Below, piece by piece: positions 15,835-24,856 of a stretch of DNA of 34,205 bases. This DNA is from a bacterium ADurb.Bin236. GTDB lineage: Bacteria; UBP15; UBA6099. The stretch lies in assembly GCA_002069885.1 (NCBI GenBank), contig MWCD01000040.1:1-34205 (forward strand), written 5' to 3'. Numbering within the stretch: the stretch's first letter is position 1; each line of letters begins with the position of its first letter. A model generated the notes under the pieces. It was not told the origin of the DNA. It searched no databases and saw nothing but the letters and a program-made list of their open reading frames with translations. The position numbers and the translations under genes were made by a program.

Positions 15835-17346
15835 GTGATTCTCATCGCCTGCAACAGTATGGAAAGCATTACCGCGGCGGCGGCGCTGTTTCGTGTGCGC
15901 CCTGATGCGGAAATCCATATTACAAGCGCGGGTAAAGTTGAATGGTCTCTCAGTCAGATAAAGAACCGGAGAGACAAGGAACTCCACATCATCGGTCCTG
16001 GAATCTACTGCGAACCGGTGGACGTGTTCAATGAACTCAGAAGGCTTCAAGGCAAGGGGTGGCATATCAAATGGTATTTCACGGGACCATATCTTGAGCA
16101 ATTCCAAGATGAAATCCGAAAGTATGCGGATTTTATTCAACATGACAGTAAGAGCCTTATAGGTCTCGTTATCAAAAAAAATCAGATAACCGATCCGGTT
16201 TCATCCGCACTCTCCGATCTTATGGATAAGAAAGAGGGAGAAAGATTTGAATTCTACGCCGATCTGATTCATTCGAGCATCCAGAGGTATTTCAAGTTTC
16301 TTGACTATGACGCTGTTCCAAACATCATCGGGAAGATAGCCAACCCGGAGTTGATTTCCGACTCGGACAGAGCGGCTGCGTCAAGGCATCGTCGTTACGG
16401 ATCGAGGAGTCTCTCTGGCAAGAGCAGCTTGATTAAGGAATTGAAGCGGATGATAGGAAAGGTCGGGGACGACCCGTATTGCCGTGTTCTGATCATCGGT
16501 GAGACTGGAACTGGCAAAGAAACCGTCGCCAGACTCATTCACGAGTGCAGCCCGCGAAAAGAAGGCCCTTTCTTTGCGATCAGTTGCGCGAATCTCGATG
16601 AGAACCTCTTGGAGACAAAGCTCTTCGGACATGAAAAAGGGGCGTTTACCGGAGCGTTAGAGAAACGGCCCGGTGTTTTTGAGATGGCGGCCGGCGGAAC
16701 TCTCTTCCTTGACGAGGTTGCCGAAATGCCGCTTCAGTTGCAGCCCAGGCTCTTGAGGGTTCTTCAGGAAGGTTCTTTCATGCGCGTGGGAGGGTCGGAG
16801 GAAATCAAGGTAAATGTTCGCGTGATATCCGCGACCAACAAAGACATTATGATGGAAGTGAAAAAAGGACGATTCAGGGAAGACCTTTATTACCGGATTA
16901 ACGAAATCACCTTGAAAATACCCGCCTTGAGGGATCGCCCGGAGGATGTCAGCCCCATTGCAGAGGATATTCTTTACCGCCTTTCATTGGAACGAAATAA
17001 AGAAATACCGAGACTGAAAAAGAGCCAGATTGAATCATTGAAGAAATATTCATGGCCGGGGAATGTGAGAGAACTGGAGGGAGTTTTGTTAAGAGCCATC
17101 GTTCTGGGGGAGTGGAACTTTGATAAGATACTCAGTCATTCCATGATGGGGCCTTTGCCCGAAATCGACGTAGATAGAATCAAACCGCTCGCCGAGCATG
17201 AAATGGGGTATGTTTTGAGCATTTTTAACGCGCTTGGCGGAAACAAGACGAGGACCGCGAAGGTTCTCGGCATATCCTTGAACACGCTAAAACTTAAGCT
17301 TCAGCAGTATCAGTCTTTTTCGAAGGAGAAAAATTGCGATGCCTGA
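15835..17346 (+). CDS. Sigma-54-dependent activator with possible DHH-like sensor domain
   Basis: This 503-residue protein has a complete AAA+ sigma-54 activator core: Walker A GETGTGKE (K228), the sigma-54 contact loop GAFTGA (269-274), Walker B LFLDE (D293, E294) and a NVRELEG motif. It ends in a Fis-type helix-turn-helix (about 455-495; GGNKTRTAKVLGISLNTLKL). The N-terminal 185 residues replace the usual receiver or PAS domain. ILIACNSMESITAAAALF and ELHIIGPGIY resemble DHH phosphoesterases with the catalytic aspartates lost, so a nucleotide- or RNA-sensing role is possible, analogous to the CARF domain of RtcR. GTG 15835 follows GCGGGG. It overlaps the Mrr-like gene by 8 bases. The activator class is secure and the sensor assignment is tentative. 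Confidence 0.88.
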   Translation: MILIACNSMESITAAAALFRVRPDAEIHITSAGKVEWSLSQIKNRRDKELHIIGPGIYCEPVDVFNELRRLQGKGWHIKWYFTGPYLEQFQDEIRKYADFIQHDSKSLIGLVIKKNQITDPVSSALSDLMDKKEGERFEFYADLIHSSIQRYFKFLDYDAVPNIIGKIANPELISDSDRAAASRHRRYGSRSLSGKSSLIKELKRMIGKVGDDPYCRVLIIGETGTGKETVARLIHECSPRKEGPFFAISCANLDENLLETKLFGHEKGAFTGALEKRPGVFEMAAGGTLFLDEVAEMPLQLQPRLLRVLQEGSFMRVGGSEEIKVNVRVISATNKDIMMEVKKGRFREDLYYRINEITLKIPALRDRPEDVSPIAEDILYRLSLERNKEIPRLKKSQIESLKKYSWPGNVRELEGVLLRAIVLGEWNFDKILSHSMMGPLPEIDVDRIKPLAEHEMGYVLSIFNALGGNKTRTAKVLGISLNTLKLKLQQYQSFSKEKNCDA

Positions 17347-18322
17347 AAGGGACCGGAAAGCGTTTGTTCTTCGAGTCGCGCCAAGTGGCATAGACCGAGT
17401 ACCTGAAGCAATCGAAACGAACGAAATCATCATCGGATGGAGCGATGCATCGGAATTGATTGACGAGAGCCTCTCGTGGGAGGATTTTCGCGGTTTCATG
17501 CACAAATACTACTACGCCGAGGACAAGACATTCCGAAGATCAGGAGGCGCGTCAGGGAATATCTGGAAGTTCATCAGAGAGATGGGAGAAGGCGATCTTG
17601 TGGTCGTTCCACACGGCCCTGAATTCTATGTGGCGAGAGTGAAAGGTAAAGCGTACCATGATCCCAATAGAGTGAAGGACGACACTGCGTTCAGGCGACC
17701 GGTTGAATGGCTTAACGCAAAGAAACCGATACCAAGAAAATATGTGAATCTCGCGCTGAGATTGAGAATGAATATCCAGAATACATGCGCCGCCGCTGAC
17801 GACCTGATAGGCGAGATTGAAGAGGTGCTGAAAACCTGTGAAAAGGGAAAGGCGACTACATTTGAGCAAGACCTTCAACAGGGAATGGTGGAACGGGTTC
17901 TTAAGGAAATAAGAGAAGGAAAAATAAGCGACCGTGGCTTTGAAGAACTCGTGGCCCATGTTCTGACGAGGCTTGGCGCGAGGGATGTTAGGATAGTACC
18001 CAGAAATCTTGATAAGGGTGCCGATGTGATAGGGACGTTCTCTATTGCTGATACATTCAAATTTGTTCTTGCCGTTCAGGCTAAACACTATCAGCCGGTG
18101 CCTCCGGTCGGGAAATGGGTTGTGGATCAACTCATCAATGGCATGCAGGCTGAATCCGCCGATCTCGGATGGATTGTAACTTCCGGCTCATATTCCGAAG
18201 AGACTATAGGCTATGCGTCTGAGATCTGTGAACGTGATGGAATCAGAATAGAACTCATAGACGGCGAGCAGCTTGCCGCGCTGATCGTGGCGCATGGTAT
18301 GATAGACAGACCAAAGGAATAA
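17339..18322 (+). CDS. Mrr-like restriction endonuclease
   Basis: This 327-residue protein has a C-terminal Mrr-type PD-(D/E)xK domain. FEELVAHVLTRLGA starts at about residue 201, DKGADVIG supplies D229, and the catalytic Q-x-K is Q247-A-K249. A helical VGKWVVDQLINGMQAE and a GWIVTSG strand follow. Mrr-family enzymes cut modified or foreign DNA. The N-terminal 140 residues (GWSD..., SGNIWKFI, GDLVVVPHGPEFYVARV) resemble EVE/PUA-like or Mrr N-terminal recognition domains, which may read modified bases. The gene overlaps the activator by 8 bases and is 24 bases before the HD gene, so translational coupling is likely. I see no methyltransferase alongside. Confidence 0.85.
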   Translation: MPERDRKAFVLRVAPSGIDRVPEAIETNEIIIGWSDASELIDESLSWEDFRGFMHKYYYAEDKTFRRSGGASGNIWKFIREMGEGDLVVVPHGPEFYVARVKGKAYHDPNRVKDDTAFRRPVEWLNAKKPIPRKYVNLALRLRMNIQNTCAAADDLIGEIEEVLKTCEKGKATTFEQDLQQGMVERVLKEIREGKISDRGFEELVAHVLTRLGARDVRIVPRNLDKGADVIGTFSIADTFKFVLAVQAKHYQPVPPVGKWVVDQLINGMQAESADLGWIVTSGSYSEETIGYASEICERDGIRIELIDGEQLAALIVAHGMIDRPKE

Positions 18323-18346
18323 TGCGCGACGGCATAGGAGAATTGA

Positions 18347-18940
18347 ATGGATTACAGTGACCTGCTTGCTTTAATAAACGAGAGAAAAGAGTCTGTGTTC
18401 GAGTTCGACGAGTTCCTGAGAAAGGAAACCTCATGGCTTGAAGCTCCTGCTTCAACCCGCTTTCACCTGTCACGAAGCGGTGGCCTTCTTGAGCATTCCG
18501 TGAATGTAACGCGAATTCTGCTAAAGATAAAGATGTTACTCTCACCCGACATATCCGATGAAAGTTGTGTCATCGCCGGTCTATTTCATGATGTGGGAAA
18601 AGTCGGGCTTGCGGGCAAGCCGTATTACATTCCAAATACTGATAAATGGCAGATTCAGAATCGCGGCATACGATACGTGGTAAACAAAGATCTCGCGTAC
18701 ATGGATATTGCGACTCGAAGCCTTATGCTTGTATCCACCCATGTGCCGCTTAACGAGGATGAGGCTCAAGCCATTCGATATCATGATGGTTTATACGTCC
18801 CGGAAAATCAGGGCGTGGCGCATAAGGAAACGAGGCTGACCCGGCTTCTCCAGTATGCGGACAACTGGAGTGGCTGCGCGCTCGAAGACGAAAATGATTT
18901 GAACCATGCCACCGGGCAGGTCGATCAAGGAGAGATTTAA
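18347..18940 (+). CDS. HD-domain metal-dependent phosphohydrolase
   Basis: This 197-residue protein contains a complete HD set: H50 (GGLLEHSVN), H81-D82 (GLFHDVGKVG), H132, H146-D147 and D172 (LLQYADNWSG). The layout resembles cytoplasmic nucleotide or oligonucleotide hydrolases and stand-alone Cas3-like HD proteins more than a multi-domain signalling enzyme. In this operon it could degrade a nucleotide signal or nucleic acid, or tune the ligand sensed by the upstream activator. AGGAG lies six bases before ATG 18347. Its stop overlaps the next start (TAATG). Confidence 0.88.
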   Translation: MDYSDLLALINERKESVFEFDEFLRKETSWLEAPASTRFHLSRSGGLLEHSVNVTRILLKIKMLLSPDISDESCVIAGLFHDVGKVGLAGKPYYIPNTDKWQIQNRGIRYVVNKDLAYMDIATRSLMLVSTHVPLNEDEAQAIRYHDGLYVPENQGVAHKETRLTRLLQYADNWSGCALEDENDLNHATGQVDQGEI

Positions 18941-19944
18941 TGGTTTTTCGTGACAGAGAAAAGAAACGCTTGGTACCCTTGAAGCCAAGACTATTCAGCC
19001 CGGAAGCATGTGTTCCAGGCACATACCAGCGGAAAGAACGCGATTTTTGTTTGCACGATGATTACTCACATGAAAATATCCACCCAATTATCAGGAACAA
19101 CGCAATTCGTTACTTTTCGGAACGGGATATCCCATGGCACAAGGGCATAAATGGACGTCCAAGCAACCATCTCTGTTGTTCGCAGTGTTCATGTGTGAAC
19201 GCTTGGTTCCCTTTTATTGACAACCCTGACGCTCTTCTTAATGTGCTCAAGGGTATTGGATATCCCGCAAAGGAAGTGCTTCCATTTACTTCCGATGCTG
19301 ATATTCACAACGGCGAAAAACCTTTTTTGGTTTTTGAATGGATCGGCGACAAGAACTATCTCCATGAATTGCGTGGGGGTGTTCCGGCTGGTGATTCCGC
19401 CAGATCGCGAGGACAGAACTTCACAAGCGCGGACTTCTCATTCCGGTTCTTGAGAGACGATGGTAAAATACAGATCGTGCTTGGGGAGTGGAAATACACT
19501 GAAAACTACACTTGGGGGAAGAGTCTAAGAATAAGCGGAGGCAGGAAGGACCGTCTGGAAATCTATGGCCCCCATCTCGCTCATCAGGCTTGCCAGATCA
19601 GGCTTGGCGACATTGACCCCGACTGGCTTTTCTATGACCTTTTTGACCAGCTTATGAGGCTTCAACTGCTCGCATCAATGATGGAACATTTCCGCGAGAT
19701 GGACGCTGAGATAGTCACCACTCTTCACATCGTTCCAAGCGCGAACGATGAACTGATGGAAAGGATAACATCCCCCTGGCTCAAAGGGTTTGCAAAGGAT
19801 GTTCACGAGCTGTGGAATAGGCTCGTTCCCAACGGACGTTTTCATGGGCTTCACACTGAACAACTCCTGCCGTGTTTGGTCAGCAATGCTCCCGACAGGA
19901 ATTGGAGCGATTATTTGGTTGTCAGATATGGGGGCATGTCATGA
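18940..19944 (+). CDS. PGN_0703-like putative restriction endonuclease
   Basis: This 334-residue protein has a PD-(D/E)xK-like active site: SADFSFRF (D165), then IVLGEWKYTE with E183 and K185. The surrounding sequence, including the C-rich CCSQCSCVNAWF segment near residue 80 and an HLAHQACQIR helix, fits the PGN_0703 family of predicted restriction endonucleases. Its start overlaps the HD stop by one base, so it is the last gene of the unit from 15835. It is followed by the largest plus-strand gap of the region and a new promoter. The assignment rests on the motif pair and overall look. Confidence 0.68.
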   Translation: MVFRDREKKRLVPLKPRLFSPEACVPGTYQRKERDFCLHDDYSHENIHPIIRNNAIRYFSERDIPWHKGINGRPSNHLCCSQCSCVNAWFPFIDNPDALLNVLKGIGYPAKEVLPFTSDADIHNGEKPFLVFEWIGDKNYLHELRGGVPAGDSARSRGQNFTSADFSFRFLRDDGKIQIVLGEWKYTENYTWGKSLRISGGRKDRLEIYGPHLAHQACQIRLGDIDPDWLFYDLFDQLMRLQLLASMMEHFREMDAEIVTTLHIVPSANDELMERITSPWLKGFAKDVHELWNRLVPNGRFHGLHTEQLLPCLVSNAPDRNWSDYLVVRYGGMS

Positions 19945-19967
19945 GTAATTATTCGAGGGTGTTGTCG

Positions 19968-19997
19968 TTAGAACACGGGCTTATTGTGGGTTATAAT
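19968..19997 (+). promoter_or_regulatory. Sigma-70-like promoter for the HEPN-Ig/CorA/PH unit
   Basis: A perfect TATAAT lies at 19992-19997. TTAGAA at 19968-19973 lies 18 bases upstream as a weak -35. The gap between genes (19945-20023) is the only clear break between the nuclease operon and the next three genes. Confidence 0.45.
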
Positions 19998-20023
19998 TAG
20001 AATTCAAATTTAAGAGGTGTCCA

Positions 20024-23000
20024 ATGGATGATTCAAAAACTTACCTCGAGACAGTGGCCGCCGAGTTTCCCGGACCAATCGCGAGAGCGGTCGAGAAGTG
20101 TTTGAATCCATCTAATGAAAATCGCGCCCACGAATTCATACGAATTGCATTTGAAATAGCCATGAGCTTTGTTGCATCCGTTGAGCTTGCCAGTTACCTC
20201 AAGTCGTCGCGCAAGGAGAAAGGAAGCATTGACCCAATAAACAAGGCGATTCAAGACACGGGTATGGAGATGACTTTGGGCAAATGGGCGTCAGTTCTTC
20301 AAACGCTTTCCAAAAACCTTGGGGATAAGCTCTATTTCAAGGAACTGGCGGCTGTCTACAAAAGCAACAACGAATATCTGAACGCCGTGAAATTTCTTAT
20401 CGAAGAACGCAACAGCGATGCGCATGGAGCGCCAATTCCCGAAGACAAATATAAGGAAGTCATCACCCGACGTATAAATGCTCTCATTACAGTTTTCAAA
20501 GGATTCGATTTCTTGAGGAAGCATGAATTCTTATCCCCAACGGGCGTAAAATTGGTTGATGGGGCGGCGGAGTATTCATTAACGTATTTTCGAGGTGTTC
20601 AATCCAATATGTTTTCCGGCAAGGTCACCGCTGGTTCCGATCAGGACACGATTCTTATAGATGGCGCTTATACACATCCAAGCGGAAAACCAGAAAACAT
20701 GATGTGTGTTCATCCATATCTCGCCGCCTTCAAAGAAGCGGGTTCCGACAAAATCGGCATTGGTGTGTTTAGTAGACCATCTGGTGGCCAGATGGGTATG
20801 AGGTATATTGATTCTGAAAGATTCTGGGATGTCAGTGACAGTACCATCGACGGATATTCTTCTCGACCTGAGTTGGTTAGAGAATTCCGAAGCCACCTTG
20901 AATTGCTTGGAATGGTTGAAAAGAGAAGACCTCGGATCGCGGTTTCTTGTGACATTAAAAAGAATATCTTTGACCTCAAAAAGGGTAAGACGGACGATAT
21001 TGAATTGGTTTTGAAAGCGACAAATATGGGCGAGCTTTATGCCGAGAATGTGAAGGTTCGTATTCCCTTGCCATCGGGAGTAAAAGAATCATCGACCGGA
21101 TTGCAGGAGGTTTTGTGGGAAATCGACAGCCTTAGTTGCGACAAAAAGAGCATCCCCCAGACGTTCAGAATCTTCTCTGAGTCTACAGGCCAGATTATTT
21201 TACCAGATGGTTTTGTGAGTTATTCATATGCGCCGGACGATTCAGGTGGAGATTCTGATGAGCAACCCACTGAGACAGAAGCGACCACAATAGAAATTGA
21301 GGAAACGGTTTATTCTGGACTGAGTTTTTTAGTCAAAGACCCATTGAGCAAAGACCCCTTAAGACCGCTGATGACAACTTCGATGACAGTCGAGCCTAAT
21401 CCGGTAAGACTTGGGCAACCTGTCATCGTAAGCTTCAGGCTTAAAAATGTTGGAAGTTCAAAGGCACATGATGTTCATTTTCGCGTCGTATCACCTGACG
21501 CTCTTAAAAACAAAACCGGCTCGGAATCTTTCAGCGGAGAAATCAAATCTGGTGAATGCGAAGATATCAAGATTGTTTATGACGCCGTTAGACATGGGGT
21601 AATGGAGCTTATTTGTACCGATATTACCTATTCTGACGGGCAGGGAAACCACTATGTGTGTGATGATCCCGGTAGAATGCCTTTATTTATCAAGCACAGC
21701 GACGAGGAAGAAATCCGGCTCAATCTGAGAAATATTTGGATGGATATGAGCCTCGATGCGGAAGAAAGAGAATTGTTTGATGAAATGCGAAAGACTGCGG
21801 TGTCCAAGGGAATCTTTACCGATGCGACTCTTGATACGGTAGTGAGAAATATAAAAATTGAAAACCTTCAAGGTATTGTAGAAGCAGTTGGAAAGAGGAA
21901 AGGATTTACAGTAGTTCCCAAGCCGCTGAAGAACGCCCTATGTTTTGAGATATCAGAGAAGCAGCTACCCTTCGCAGTTATCGATACCACGAACCCGCTG
22001 AATATCTTCTTGTGGCTTGGATGCAGTTTTCCAAAAGGACAGTTAGATAAGTCACCTTATATTGAAATGAAACTGAATCCATTCGGTTTTCGGCAAATAC
22101 CATTGAACACGTGTATCAATATAAACATGCTTGCCGAAGTAAAAGAGCCTAAAAGGTCTGCGGCTGATATTCTTGATGGATGGATAGAGAAATCAATTGA
22201 CTGCATGACCATTGATTTACTTCCAATAAAGAATGCCTTGACCAAGGTGATTTCCTCTGCGTGGCAAAATATTCCCAGCCCTGTAGTTCAATACGATGTA
22301 AAAGGATTTGAAGTTTCTAACACGTGGAGCCAGCAGTTGATGGATCGCACCGGCTTACGCTGTCTCTATGCTGTTTCAGATTTCAAAGACCCGAGCAAGC
22401 TGCATTTGCTTTCCTATCCAGGAAAGATGTCCGGCCTCAAGAATTACATGAGAGACTGGTGGCGCTTGCAACCAGATGATTTTTTACATAGTGATTATCC
22501 CAATCCACATGGATCAGACATTGGCGGTTACAAAATTGAACCGGCGGCACAAGGCGGATTCTTCATTGTTGAAAAAGACATTCAGCCTGATAGCCAACCC
22601 TCGTACATTGAGCGGTTTATCGCTAAATCAATAAATCAGATACAGCTTTTCAAGGCTTTTTCTTGGATGGACGGTTGCGGATTGGCTGCGGGAGCCAGCG
22701 TTGACATTTCCGCTGCTAAAAGGATTCTTAAGGAAATGCTCGATGAAGACCCAGGCATTATTTTGTACACCGATCCCAAGTGGGGGCTTTATGTATATGC
22801 AGATCTTCGGTCATTTTCTAATGCTGTTGAAGAGGCCGCGCATATTGGGACTGAAGGTAAATTAAAAAAGGCGTTTTTCAGGATTACTGACCCCATGAGT
22901 ATTCCTGAACCGATGAAACAAGATATGGATTTACATGATTATCATTACCTGTCCAGATATTGGACAAAACAAAAAGAGATTGCGTCATTGGACGATTTTA

Positions 23001-23392
23001 CATGGATTAAAGAGTATGCGCTGGTGGCCTCACGCACCATTAGAAATAAACGTGTGGCTTCGTGGACGCGCGGCGCCCTTGAAATACTTCTGAATAAAAC
23101 GTTGGGCGGCCACAGAACTTATCTGTTGATGATGAGGTCATTTTCATTGCAGGAAGACGATGCTTTTATCTCCCTTCTGGAGGTCGAAAGCGGTCTCAAG
23201 GCGCAATACCCGGATATCTACCCCGAAAAGAAGGGAACAAAGGGCGAAAGAAGATATATCTCTAGAGCATGTAATCAGCCAATGCGAGAGCAACTTCTTG
23301 AGTATGACTATTCTGATTGGCCGAACATCAAAATACGAATCAATCCCGAATATAGGGAATCAGTAAAAGATACACTCGCGGATGTGCAATGA
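20024..23392 (+). CDS. Large cytoplasmic protein with HEPN-like N-terminus and two Ig-like domains
   Basis: This 1122-residue protein starts at ATG 20024, five bases after AAGAGG. It has no signal peptide or membrane segment. Residues 1-165 are helical and contain R129-x4-H134 (EERNSDAHG), the RxxxxH motif of HEPN RNases. Two Ig-like beta domains follow: near 305-405 (VLKATNMGELYAENVKVR) and near 447-555 (MTVEPNPVRLGQPVIVSFR, then LKNVGSSKAHDVHF). They resemble DUF11 and CARDB folds, which are usually extracellular. The remaining roughly 560 residues are not recognised. Its close neighbours are a CorA-like membrane protein and a zinc-ribbon/PH protein 18 and 20 bases apart, so the three probably work together. 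A toxin or sensor role is inferred. Confidence 0.65.
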   Translation: MDDSKTYLETVAAEFPGPIARAVEKCLNPSNENRAHEFIRIAFEIAMSFVASVELASYLKSSRKEKGSIDPINKAIQDTGMEMTLGKWASVLQTLSKNLGDKLYFKELAAVYKSNNEYLNAVKFLIEERNSDAHGAPIPEDKYKEVITRRINALITVFKGFDFLRKHEFLSPTGVKLVDGAAEYSLTYFRGVQSNMFSGKVTAGSDQDTILIDGAYTHPSGKPENMMCVHPYLAAFKEAGSDKIGIGVFSRPSGGQMGMRYIDSERFWDVSDSTIDGYSSRPELVREFRSHLELLGMVEKRRPRIAVSCDIKKNIFDLKKGKTDDIELVLKATNMGELYAENVKVRIPLPSGVKESSTGLQEVLWEIDSLSCDKKSIPQTFRIFSESTGQIILPDGFVSYSYAPDDSGGDSDEQPTETEATTIEIEETVYSGLSFLVKDPLSKDPLRPLMTTSMTVEPNPVRLGQPVIVSFRLKNVGSSKAHDVHFRVVSPDALKNKTGSESFSGEIKSGECEDIKIVYDAVRHGVMELICTDITYSDGQGNHYVCDDPGRMPLFIKHSDEEEIRLNLRNIWMDMSLDAEERELFDEMRKTAVSKGIFTDATLDTVVRNIKIENLQGIVEAVGKRKGFTVVPKPLKNALCFEISEKQLPFAVIDTTNPLNIFLWLGCSFPKGQLDKSPYIEMKLNPFGFRQIPLNTCININMLAEVKEPKRSAADILDGWIEKSIDCMTIDLLPIKNALTKVISSAWQNIPSPVVQYDVKGFEVSNTWSQQLMDRTGLRCLYAVSDFKDPSKLHLLSYPGKMSGLKNYMRDWWRLQPDDFLHSDYPNPHGSDIGGYKIEPAAQGGFFIVEKDIQPDSQPSYIERFIAKSINQIQLFKAFSWMDGCGLAAGASVDISAAKRILKEMLDEDPGIILYTDPKWGLYVYADLRSFSNAVEEAAHIGTEGKLKKAFFRITDPMSIPEPMKQDMDLHDYHYLSRYWTKQKEIASLDDFTWIKEYALVASRTIRNKRVASWTRGALEILLNKTLGGHRTYLLMMRSFSLQEDDAFISLLEVESGLKAQYPDIYPEKKGTKGERRYISRACNQPMREQLLEYDYSDWPNIKIRINPEYRESVKDTLADVQ

Positions 23393-23409
23393 TACACTAG
23401 GAGTTTATA

Positions 23410-24837
23410 ATGAGCGAACAACAATCATACCCATCTCTCAAAAATCATTTTACGCGCTTCTGTTATCCGTTTCTTTTCGAGAAAAAAGAATACGGCAAGC
23501 TTCGCAACAGATTATCTTCCCTATCTGGTATCACGGAAGTATTGAACGATCCTCATAACGAGGACTGGAAAGCGAGAAGCGAGTATTTTCTCCCTCCCTT
23601 ACGAAGAATATGGTACCCCCATTTTCTTCTAAAAGGCCATCTTGTTGATGTCGATGATCCATCTGATATTATCTGCCATTTCAAATATGACGTGGGAGCT
23701 ATAGACCTTATTAAGGGCTCAACCTTGTCCGTATCGAGCAAGTTCTTTGATCCCATTCCAATTGTGATCAGAACTGCTTCTATCACAATCTCATATCTTG
23801 GAATAGGGTTTTTAACTTTCGAGATAGCGATTAATGATACGAATCCAACCTTCGACAAGCTGCTCAATTTAAATTCATCATTAAGAATGATGAACAACAA
23901 GAATACATCCATAATAACAGACGGTGGAGCAAGTTTCTCGATGGCCGAATTGCTTGATTCTGTTTTAGACAAGTTTCGTGACGCGCTTGGCTGGTCCGAT
24001 GTAAGCTCAACGACAGAGGGTGTAGAATTGTTCGGTCACTTGAACGACATTTATTATGATCGCGTATTGTGTTTTTCTTATGCCTGTATTGATGCGGATA
24101 TTTACAATCGTCTCGAAACTGATTTCGTCAAATACTGGCAATACTGGCCGCCTAACGTAGATTCCATCCTGAATGACGACCCTGACAAAGAATTCGGTTT
24201 TGACAGATGGAACTACCATTTTTCAATGTGGAAGCATGCGATATATGGTTTTTCAAAAGAAGGCGGCGTTGTATTTTCAAGCGCATGTGACAGCTTTAAC
24301 GAACATGTGCTGCCAAACTACTTTGGAACATACTACTACGATATCTTCCTTATAGCCGTCATGCAAAGAATGATATTACTGAGAATAAACAGAGAGCTTT
24401 CAAATTCAGAAAAATTGAGCGGCATCGATAAAAAGGCATATAATAGAAATCTGGCATTAAGAAGAGATTTGTTGGAGTTTGTAAACAAGTGCGTTTTTAC
24501 CCAGTGTTCAAACTATGAACTCGGTCAACTAATATGGCACCGCTGGAAAATTGTTTTTGAAATGGAAAATCTGCTTGATGAAGTAAAGAACCAGTGTGAA
24601 GAGCTGTCTAATTACATGGAAGTGCGCCGACAGATGCTCGTGGGCAATTTCATGAACATTCTTTCTTTCTTTGTAATACCTGTATCATTGATACTCTCTC
24701 TATTCGGGGCTAATTTTATCGAGTTTGAAAAGCTATCTGTGAAGAGTATTCTTGTCTGGTTCTCTTTAATCATTACCTTTGTAGCCGCTGGGATTACATG
24801 GATATGGCTGTACAGAAAAGAGAAAACGAATCAATAA
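23410..24837 (+). CDS. CorA-like two-helix membrane protein, possible effector
   Basis: This 475-residue protein has a soluble N-terminal region of about 400 residues without a recognised domain. A helical stalk (ENLLDEVKNQCEELSNYMEV) then leads into two C-terminal membrane helices near 416-438 and 447-467. A LFGANF loop replaces the usual GMN motif of CorA Mg2+ channels. This soluble domain, stalk and two-helix layout matches CorA-type channels, including those used as membrane effectors in some anti-phage systems. The lost GMN motif argues against normal Mg2+ transport. It is 18 bases after the HEPN-Ig gene and 20 before the zinc-ribbon/PH gene. AGGAG precedes ATG 23410. Confidence 0.72.
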   Translation: MSEQQSYPSLKNHFTRFCYPFLFEKKEYGKLRNRLSSLSGITEVLNDPHNEDWKARSEYFLPPLRRIWYPHFLLKGHLVDVDDPSDIICHFKYDVGAIDLIKGSTLSVSSKFFDPIPIVIRTASITISYLGIGFLTFEIAINDTNPTFDKLLNLNSSLRMMNNKNTSIITDGGASFSMAELLDSVLDKFRDALGWSDVSSTTEGVELFGHLNDIYYDRVLCFSYACIDADIYNRLETDFVKYWQYWPPNVDSILNDDPDKEFGFDRWNYHFSMWKHAIYGFSKEGGVVFSSACDSFNEHVLPNYFGTYYYDIFLIAVMQRMILLRINRELSNSEKLSGIDKKAYNRNLALRRDLLEFVNKCVFTQCSNYELGQLIWHRWKIVFEMENLLDEVKNQCEELSNYMEVRRQMLVGNFMNILSFFVIPVSLILSLFGANFIEFEKLSVKSILVWFSLIITFVAAGITWIWLYRKEKTNQ

Positions 24838-24856
24838 CTGTGATAAAGAGGAATTC

